32,286 bases of DNA from Campylobacteraceae bacterium. GTDB taxonomy: Bacteria > Campylobacterota > Campylobacteria > Campylobacterales > Sulfurovaceae. Below are positions 27,148-32,286 of this stretch, one piece after another. Each line of letters starts with the position of its first letter. Within the stretch, counting starts at the first letter, position 1. The notes under the pieces were generated by a model that worked only from the letters and a program-made list of their open reading frames with translations, did no database searches and had not been told where the DNA came from. The stretch spans positions 1 through 32,286 of the forward strand of contig JALWMP010000177.1 in the NCBI GenBank assembly GCA_026996165.1. The letters run 5' to 3'. Made by a program: the position numbers and the translations under genes.

Positions 27148-28833
27148 TTACAGTTTGTTTAAATCTATTACTCTATTGGCTCTTGCTATACTACTTGCTC
27201 TATGTGCAATAGTAATAACTGTTTTGTCTCTAATATATTTATCGAGTGCATCTAAAAGCTTTATCTCTGTCTGGGTATCTAAAGAGGAGGTTGATTCATC
27301 AAAAATAATTACTTTAGGATTATCTAACAGTACCCTAGCGATTGAGAGCCGTTGCCGTTGTCCTCCAGAAAGCTTAGTTCCATTTTTTCCAACTACAGTA
27401 TCAAGACCATGACTAAGGCTATTGACAAAGTTCTCAAGTTGAACTATCTTTAAAGCTTCATAAATCTCATTATCTTTATAATCTTTACCTAATGTTAAAT
27501 TAAATCTTAATGTATTGTTAAACATTAGTGGAGATTGTAAAACAAAACCAACATTTTCACGAATAGTCTCATAACCAATCTCTCGAACCTCATATCCATT
27601 ATAAAACATCTCTCCCTTTGAGATAGGGTACAAACCAATCAATATTTGAGCTAATGTACTCTTACCACTTCCTGTCTCTCCTACTATGGCTACTTTTTCT
27701 CCTGCATCAATAAATAGATTTATATTACTCAACACCTCAACTTCTCCATCATAAGAGAAAGAGACATTTTTAAGTTCAATAGAAGCAGTCACACTATTTT
27801 TAAATGGATTAACTTTAGGTGGATATTTTGGTTCAACATCTAGTGCTAAAATTTCATTAAGTCTATCAACTGAACTTTTAGCATTAAAATATAAATGGAC
27901 AAAGTTCATTAATTTATCAACAGGTCTCATAATAATCCACGCATATCCAAAAATTGCTAACATCTTTCCTAAACTAAGAGAACCTATTAAGACCATAAAA
28001 ATTCCAACTGCTCTAAAAATATCATGAGAATAGGTAATAAACATTCGAGAAATCTCTAATGCCATTTCACTCTTTAAAGAGAAGTTATAACCTCTATCTC
28101 TAATCTCTCTTGCTTTTTTATCTATCTCTTGAAAAAAGAACTTTTCACGATTTTGTACACGAATTTGATTGTAAAGTTCTAAGCTTTCTGTTAAAAAATC
28201 TTGAAAAACTTCTATTGCTTTATTCTCTTTTCTCTTTATCTTTGCAACAGCCTTAAATATATACATATAGAAAGAGAGGGCAAGAGGATTAAGTAGTAAT
28301 ATTAGCAGTGCTAATTGCCAATTTAATGTTAAAATAACTATAGAAATTCCAACCAAAGTTAAAAACTCTACAACAATCTCTCCAACTGCTGAAGTAACAA
28401 ACTTATCAACTGTCTCTACATCAGTTATAAGTTTAGCAGAAACAGCTCCTGAACCTAACATATCATACTCTTTCATAGAGACAATCTGAAGATGATTTAA
28501 TAATTTTTTACGAATAGTATAGATTACTTCTTTTGATATTTTAGTATAAAGCCGAATATGCAAAAGATTAAGCAACATGCTAACTGCTTTAGCAACTAAA
28601 GTAACAATTAAAACAATTAATATGTAATATGCAGTTGACTCTACTGTGAAAAAATGGTCAATTATCTCAGTTACCTTTCCACTCTTTCCTAAAATAATTT
28701 CATCAATCAATATAGGAATAAGTAGAGGAACAGGCAAAATAATAAGTGTTGATATTATTGCTACAACATTAGCAATAATCAAAATGCGTTTATGTTTATA
28801 TATCTCTTTAAAAATTGAATTTATTGTTATCAT
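27148..28833 (-). CDS. ABC exporter, fused membrane and ATPase domains (MsbA/LmrA-like)
   Basis: 561 residues. An N-terminal membrane domain with about six segments (residues 17-310) is followed by an ATPase domain: Walker A GETGSGKST (385-393), Q-loop Gln433, signature LSGGQ (488-492), Walker B VIIFDE (508-513) and H-loop His544 (TIAHR). It is a half-transporter that works as a dimer and expels lipid, peptide or small-molecule substrates. It ends very soon after the H-loop region. The ATG has no visible Shine-Dalgarno sequence, and a TATATT lies directly in front. It is divergent from a thioredoxin-like lipoprotein gene across a palindrome. Confidence 0.9.
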   Translation of the reverse strand: MITINSIFKEIYKHKRILIIANVVAIISTLIILPVPLLIPILIDEIILGKSGKVTEIIDHFFTVESTAYYILIVLIVTLVAKAVSMLLNLLHIRLYTKISKEVIYTIRKKLLNHLQIVSMKEYDMLGSGAVSAKLITDVETVDKFVTSAVGEIVVEFLTLVGISIVILTLNWQLALLILLLNPLALSFYMYIFKAVAKIKRKENKAIEVFQDFLTESLELYNQIRVQNREKFFFQEIDKKAREIRDRGYNFSLKSEMALEISRMFITYSHDIFRAVGIFMVLIGSLSLGKMLAIFGYAWIIMRPVDKLMNFVHLYFNAKSSVDRLNEILALDVEPKYPPKVNPFKNSVTASIELKNVSFSYDGEVEVLSNINLFIDAGEKVAIVGETGSGKSTLAQILIGLYPISKGEMFYNGYEVREIGYETIRENVGFVLQSPLMFNNTLRFNLTLGKDYKDNEIYEALKIVQLENFVNSLSHGLDTVVGKNGTKLSGGQRQRLSIARVLLDNPKVIIFDESTSSLDTQTEIKLLDALDKYIRDKTVITIAHRASSIARANRVIDLNKL

Positions 28834-28872
28834 ACAGAAGAATATATCTAAATTCTCTTTAACTTACTTCTA

Positions 28873-28893
28873 GTTAACAGACAAACTGTTAAC
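28873..28893. promoter_or_regulatory. Perfect palindrome, candidate operator between divergent genes
   Basis: Left arm GTTAACAG (28873-28880), spacer ACAAA, right arm CTGTTAAC (28886-28893): perfect 8-base arms with a 5-base spacer. It lies between the ABC exporter and the thioredoxin-like lipoprotein and covers the -35 position of the latter. There is no T-run after it, so a terminator is unlikely; its symmetry suits a dimeric regulator. No regulator gene is adjacent. Confidence 0.5.
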
Positions 28894-28903
28894 AATAATT
28901 TGA

Positions 28904-28909
28904 TATAAT
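28904..28909 (+). promoter_or_regulatory. Putative -10 box for the thioredoxin-like lipoprotein gene
   Basis: TATAAT in TTTGATATAATC, 31 bases before the ATG at 28941. The expected -35 position falls within the palindrome at 28873-28893. Confidence 0.5.
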
Positions 28910-28940
28910 CAAGAAAAAATTAAATAAAGAGAGATTAAAG

Positions 28941-29609
28941 ATGATTAAAATTTTAAGTACAATTTTACTTGCACTACTATTAACAGCTTGTGGCTCAGAT
29001 GATAAAGCTGAAACAAAGTCTACTAAAGTAGAGAAACATGCAGATACAACAACACCCGAAAAGCTTGAAGAAATTGCAAAAAAAACAACAATACCTCCTG
29101 TTGCAACTAAACAAGAGAAGCCTACTAAAGATAGTTCTGAGAAGCTAGTAAAAAATCTTTTTAAACTAACTACTATTGATGGAAAGATATTGCATGTTGA
29201 TGAAGCTAAAGATGGAATTATTTTTCAAGAACATAAAGGAAAAGTTGTATTTTTACTCTTCTTTGGGTATCGTTGTCCACCTTGTTTAGGAGAGATTCCT
29301 GTACTTAAAGCATTAAGTGATGAGAAACATAAAGATTTAGCAATTATTGCAATGGAAGTACAACGTCTCCCTATAGAACAACTTAAATTATTTAAAAAAG
29401 AGAAAGGTATTAACTACACTCTACTTTCTGGAGAAGAGGCTACAAATTCTCAATTTATCTCATATGTTGGTCAAAGAGCTCAATGGGGTGGTTCAATTCC
29501 TTTCTTAGTAGCTATTAATCCACATGGTGAAGTAAAAGTTGTTCATGTTGGAGGTCTAGGTTCTCATGAATTTAAAACTATTTATGAAAAGTTAGCTAAA
29601 GAAAAATAG
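28941..29609 (+). CDS. Thioredoxin-like lipoprotein (TlpA/ResA-type)
   Basis: 222 residues. The lipoprotein signal ends LTAC (Cys17). A polar, Lys/Glu/Thr-rich linker of about 50 residues precedes a thioredoxin-fold domain. The redox motif is Cys112-Pro-Pro-Cys115 in FFGYRCPPC, and the cis-proline loop is GSIPFLV. Such proteins act in the periplasm as membrane-tethered thiol-disulfide reductases, for example in cytochrome c maturation, but no cytochrome genes are nearby. AGAG precedes the ATG, and a TATAAT is found 32 bases upstream. A hairpin follows 14 bases after the stop. Confidence 0.88.
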   Translation: MIKILSTILLALLLTACGSDDKAETKSTKVEKHADTTTPEKLEEIAKKTTIPPVATKQEKPTKDSSEKLVKNLFKLTTIDGKILHVDEAKDGIIFQEHKGKVVFLLFFGYRCPPCLGEIPVLKALSDEKHKDLAIIAMEVQRLPIEQLKLFKKEKGINYTLLSGEEATNSQFISYVGQRAQWGGSIPFLVAINPHGEVKVVHVGGLGSHEFKTIYEKLAKEK

Positions 29610-29623
29610 TTTAAAAAATAAGA

Positions 29624-29648
29624 AGAGCTAAGAGTTATTCTTAGCTCT
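29624..29648 (-). terminator. Intrinsic terminator of the 261-residue membrane protein gene, possibly bidirectional
   Basis: Perfect 10-base stem AGAGCTAAGA / TCTTAGCTCT around a 5-base loop (GTTAT). On the minus strand it is followed by TCTTATTTTTT, a good U-run. On the plus strand it follows the thioredoxin-like gene by 14 bases but the trailing sequence is not U-rich, so action there is weaker. The TAA of the minus gene (29641-29643) is part of the stem. Confidence 0.75.
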
Positions 29649-30426
29649 CTACAATTCTTCTTCCCATCATTGCAACTACAGAGTTAAAAATTATATAAAC
29701 ATACATTACAACTATAAAGATAAATCCTGCAATCATATTGATAATTGGTAAACTCATAAAAATACCTAAAAGCAATGCTCCTAAAAAAGTCAATCCCATA
29801 ATCATAATAATATATTTTGGGTAACCATTTTTAAAAGAGGCTCTCCATAAAGCTGGAGAGAAAATAGTAAAAGGAGCTAAAAATCCCTCTTTAAAATCTT
29901 CTGCTAAAGCAATATTAGATAGAACCAAAGGGTGAATATAGCTTACAAATAGAGCCAAAATAATTATTGGTAAAAAAAGTATTTGGGCTACAGGCATAAG
30001 CTCCTCAACTGTTTTAACACTCTCTAAATGAACTCCAGAGTTTTTTACGATTAAACCTAAAATAAATAGAAGTGCTATAAAAAGTATAATCCAAGCAAAA
30101 TAAGCCCCTATAGCTACAAAAGCATTTTTAGATACTGCTTCTTCTACCTTTGAGGCTTTAGTATACTCGATAAACTCTTCAATATCTTGTGCATTATATA
30201 GCAACCTAGAAAAATATATCTGAATTATTAAAGAAAATACACCAGAAGGTACTATAGCTAAAATACCTAAATATGGTGTCAATATATTTAAAATAAAAAA
30301 TAGAGTCATAGTTATTAATGTAAATTTTTTATTTAAAACTATAAACTCCCAAGTTAATCGTAGTGTATTTTTCACAGGTTCAACTGCTCTTGCTTCATCC
30401 AATAAAAATCGTTTCTGCTTTTGCAT
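29641..30426 (-). CDS. Multi-pass membrane protein of unknown function
   Basis: 261 residues with about six hydrophobic segments (roughly 34-52, 58-72, 103-127, 147-170, 205-225, 228-252) and a charged N-terminus. No motif I can tie to a function; general layout resembles uncharacterised inner-membrane families. AAGGA lies six bases before the ATG, with a TATAAT upstream, so it probably has its own promoter after the VanZ-like gene. Its stop codon lies inside a strong hairpin. Confidence 0.72.
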   Translation of the reverse strand: MQKQKRFLLDEARAVEPVKNTLRLTWEFIVLNKKFTLITMTLFFILNILTPYLGILAIVPSGVFSLIIQIYFSRLLYNAQDIEEFIEYTKASKVEEAVSKNAFVAIGAYFAWIILFIALLFILGLIVKNSGVHLESVKTVEELMPVAQILFLPIIILALFVSYIHPLVLSNIALAEDFKEGFLAPFTIFSPALWRASFKNGYPKYIIMIMGLTFLGALLLGIFMSLPIINMIAGFIFIVVMYVYIIFNSVVAMMGRRIVES

Positions 30427-30448
30427 TACATATCCTTTTTTTAAAGAG

Positions 30449-30454
30449 ATTATA
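30449..30454 (-). promoter_or_regulatory. Putative -10 box for the 261-residue membrane protein gene
   Basis: Minus-strand TATAAT (GCTATAATCTC) 22 bases before the ATG at 30426, in the 30-base gap after the VanZ-like gene. Leader would be about 15 bases and includes AAGGA. Confidence 0.4.
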
Positions 30455-30456
30455 GC

Positions 30457-30822
30457 TTAAATTTTAAAAAACGAAAACAAAACAACCCCAACCACATCAG
30501 CAACAAAATCAAAAACATCACAAGTCCGACTAGGTAACCAATATTGGGTTATCTCCTCTAATCCTGCAAAGGTTAGAACAACTATTGCCCCTATTTGCAT
30601 ATTGAAGCCAAAAATCTTTTTGCTTTTAAAGTTTAGCCCATAGTTAAGAAGCAGTGCCATAACTCCATAGAGTAGACCGTGCATAAACTTGTCTCCATAG
30701 GGAATGTGACCAACTACTCTAAAAGCAAAGTTATAATCTGCTGTGTCGGCTAGATAGATAATGAAGATTATAAAGAGAAAAAAGCTTAGGGGTAGAATAA
30801 TTCGTAGGTTTAATAGTTTCAT
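30457..30822 (-). CDS. VanZ-like family membrane protein
   Basis: 121 residues with about four membrane segments. GDKFMHGLLYGVMALLLN (43-60) and EEITQYWLPSRTCDVFDFVA (88-107) carry the conserved Asp-Lys-x-x-His and Glu-x-x-Gln...Arg-x-x-Asp-x-x-Asp pattern of the VanZ-like family. The family is named after a teicoplanin-resistance protein but most members have no known role. It starts 2 bases after the ABC1 gene and is probably translated from the same transcript. Confidence 0.82.
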   Translation of the reverse strand: MKLLNLRIILPLSFFLFIIFIIYLADTADYNFAFRVVGHIPYGDKFMHGLLYGVMALLLNYGLNFKSKKIFGFNMQIGAIVVLTFAGLEEITQYWLPSRTCDVFDFVADVVGVVLFSFFKI

Positions 30823-30824
30823 AG

Positions 30825-32153
30825 TTAACCCCTCTCTCGTATCAAACTCTGTGCAAACCTAGTATCAATAGTCGCTTCCATCTTCTCAAACATATTGTAG
30901 TACCCAAGCAGAGTTCGGTCAATAAAGATGTAGTCTGCATTCATCTTATGCACAGCGTGACGCTGTTTTTTTTGTACCTCCATAATTGTCTTAAACCCAC
31001 GCTCTGAAAAGTCATTGTTCTCTTTAAAGTCATACTTCTCTTGGGCAAAGATTTCTATGTAGATTCTATCTAGTGGCTTAATAGCAGAGCGATAGAAATT
31101 TAACATCTCTTCCATATCTCCATAGTCCACCATATCTAACTCGGCGTACTGTTTGGTTACTACTTCATCACTTGCATTGTCCATAAGCAGTATATGTAGT
31201 TTTGAGAAACCATCTAAAAACTCACTGTCAACCCTTTTGACACATCCAAAGTCAATCATACCTAACCTATTGTCATCCATAAATATAAAATTCCCTGGGT
31301 TAGGGTCGGCATGAAGCATCTTTAGTCTGTAAAGCCCTATGAAAAAACTGTCAAAGATAAGTTGAGCGTAGTGGTTGCGTACCTCTTGGCTTGGATTGCT
31401 ATTTAAAAAGGCTTCAAAGCTCTTACCCTCTAAAAAGGTAGAGGTTAAAACTGTTTTGGTTGACAACTCTTCGACAATAGTTGGGACAACTATCAACTCA
31501 TGGTTTAGATTCTTCTCATAATACTTTGTATTTTGTGCCTCTAGCTCATAGTCAACCTCCTCTGTTAACCTTTCTGTCACCTCCTCCATAAGGTGGTCAA
31601 TATCTTGCCCCTTAGCAAAACGGCTCAATGCAAACTTAAGTACAGACAAATCGGACTCTATGCTTTTTGAGATTCCAGGGTATTGAACTTTTATTGCCAA
31701 CTCCTTTTTGGCTTTTGTTGCACGGTGAACTTGACCTAAACTTGCAGCTCCAAAGGCTTGGTTGTCAAAGCTATCAAATATATTTTCTGGGTAGTCACCC
31801 AACTCCTGCTTAATAATCTTTCGTATTAACGCTCTATTAATAGGAGGAATAGCATTAAATGACTTTGAAATCTCATCTAAATACTCTTGTGGCAAAAAAG
31901 GCAAACCTAAAGCTATCTGTTGAGCAATCTTTACCGAAACCCCTTTGAGTGTACCTAATGAGTCAATAATCACTTTTGCAATCTCGGCATGAGTCTCTGA
32001 TTTGGAAGCCTCTTTGTTCTCTTTTGACATAAAGGCTCGTTTTACAGCCCCTTTTCCTGAACTCATGCCTATCTTTAACATCGCCTTTGTTACAACTGCA
32101 CCTCGTGAGACTCTGCTTGTTGGTATCTTTTTTTGTCCTTGATTATTTCTCAT
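30825..32153 (-). CDS. ABC1/AarF/UbiB-family atypical kinase-like protein
   Basis: 442 residues. Family motifs occur in order: the KxGQ-related LKGVSVKIAQQ (69-79), FGAASLGQVHRA (134-145, the Ala-rich loop replacing the kinase glycine loop), AIKVQYPG (153-160, Lys155), HADPNPGN (281-288) and DFG (301-303). UbiB-type proteins have ATPase activity and support quinone biosynthesis or lipid handling. No other ubi or men gene is in the window, so the process is unknown. KxGQ is degenerate (KIAQ). The start overlaps the upstream partial gene by 11 bases. Confidence 0.9.
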   Translation of the reverse strand: MRNNQGQKKIPTSRVSRGAVVTKAMLKIGMSSGKGAVKRAFMSKENKEASKSETHAEIAKVIIDSLGTLKGVSVKIAQQIALGLPFLPQEYLDEISKSFNAIPPINRALIRKIIKQELGDYPENIFDSFDNQAFGAASLGQVHRATKAKKELAIKVQYPGISKSIESDLSVLKFALSRFAKGQDIDHLMEEVTERLTEEVDYELEAQNTKYYEKNLNHELIVVPTIVEELSTKTVLTSTFLEGKSFEAFLNSNPSQEVRNHYAQLIFDSFFIGLYRLKMLHADPNPGNFIFMDDNRLGMIDFGCVKRVDSEFLDGFSKLHILLMDNASDEVVTKQYAELDMVDYGDMEEMLNFYRSAIKPLDRIYIEIFAQEKYDFKENNDFSERGFKTIMEVQKKQRHAVHKMNADYIFIDRTLLGYYNMFEKMEATIDTRFAQSLIRERG

Positions 32154-32286
32154 TTAGCACCTCCCCAAACTTTCGTTTTATCTTACTAAAGCCTCTCTTT
32201 TTTACACTAAATCTCTCTAGGGCAGAGAGAAAGTGTGTTTTAAAGAGAAACATTCCCAAATCATTAGCCTTATTTAAGATATTTGA
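32143..32286 (-). CDS. Partial CDS, 3' end only, function not recognised
   Basis: An open frame of 47 codons enters from the right edge and stops at TAA 32145-32143, overlapping the ABC1 gene start by 11 bases. The other two minus frames close within five codons of the window edge. The protein tail is basic and helical (ANDLGMFLFKTHF, VKKRGFSKIKRKFGEVLNEK). Too little remains for family assignment. The overlap makes it a likely operon partner of the ABC1 and VanZ-like genes. Confidence 0.6.
   Translation of the reverse strand, partial: SNILNKANDLGMFLFKTHFLSALERFSVKKRGFSKIKRKFGEVLNEK

Noticed and set aside
27135-27149. AATTAT / ATAATT hairpin after the ABC exporter
   Set aside because: Six A-T pairs with a three-base loop are too weak for a terminator; the sequence is better read as containing an extended -10 box.

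Overview
The window is AT-rich (two 60-base lines counted by hand gave 13 and 23 G+C), has very tight gene spacing, and contains no RNA gene, CRISPR array or insertion sequence that I can see. The small-genome style, Campylobacterota-like Pcm motif (QWISSPLTVAKM) and gene mix suggest a Campylobacterota bacterium (Sulfurovum/Sulfurimonas/Arcobacter-like). That placement is an inference from composition and protein flavour only.

Left three quarters (1-24102, all minus strand): one long surface- or exopolysaccharide locus of 18 genes. Read in its own direction it runs wecB, wecC, rmlB, rmlA, a VioA-like sugar aminotransferase, an ATP-grasp ligase, a thiamine-diphosphate enzyme of the acetolactate-synthase family, a Wzx-type flippase, an MBOAT O-acyltransferase with its SGNH-type partner, two glycosyltransferases, an asparagine-synthase-type amidotransferase, a polytopic membrane protein (polymerase or GT-C candidate), two more glycosyltransferases, a secreted GH123-like (DUF4091) protein, and a heparinase II/III-family protein cut by the left edge. 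Most junctions overlap or are 0-15 bases apart. The only sizeable internal gap is 81 bases in front of rmlA.

How it fits together: WecB/WecC should make UDP-ManNAcA. RmlA/RmlB make dTDP-4-keto-6-deoxyglucose, and the aminotransferase would convert it to a 4-amino-4,6-dideoxy sugar. RmlC and RmlD are absent, so rhamnose is not the product. The ATP-grasp and thiamine-diphosphate enzymes sit where an N-acetyltransferase would be expected and may decorate or branch that sugar; this is the most novel-looking part. The AsnB homologue could amidate a uronic acid, the MBOAT/SGNH pair would O-acylate the glycan in the periplasm, and the GH123-like and lyase-like proteins would trim or degrade it. The initiating transferase and outer-membrane export genes are not in the window.

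Right quarter (24239-32286): unrelated small units. These are pcm; a TPR lipoprotein convergent with and overlapping a nitrilase-family gene; a lipoprotein with an internal duplicated two-cysteine domain; an MsbA-like ABC exporter divergent from a thioredoxin-like lipoprotein, with a perfect palindrome between them; a membrane protein ending on a strong hairpin terminator; and a VanZ-like / ABC1-kinase pair preceded by the 3' end of another gene. No stretch longer than about 180 bases lacks a gene.
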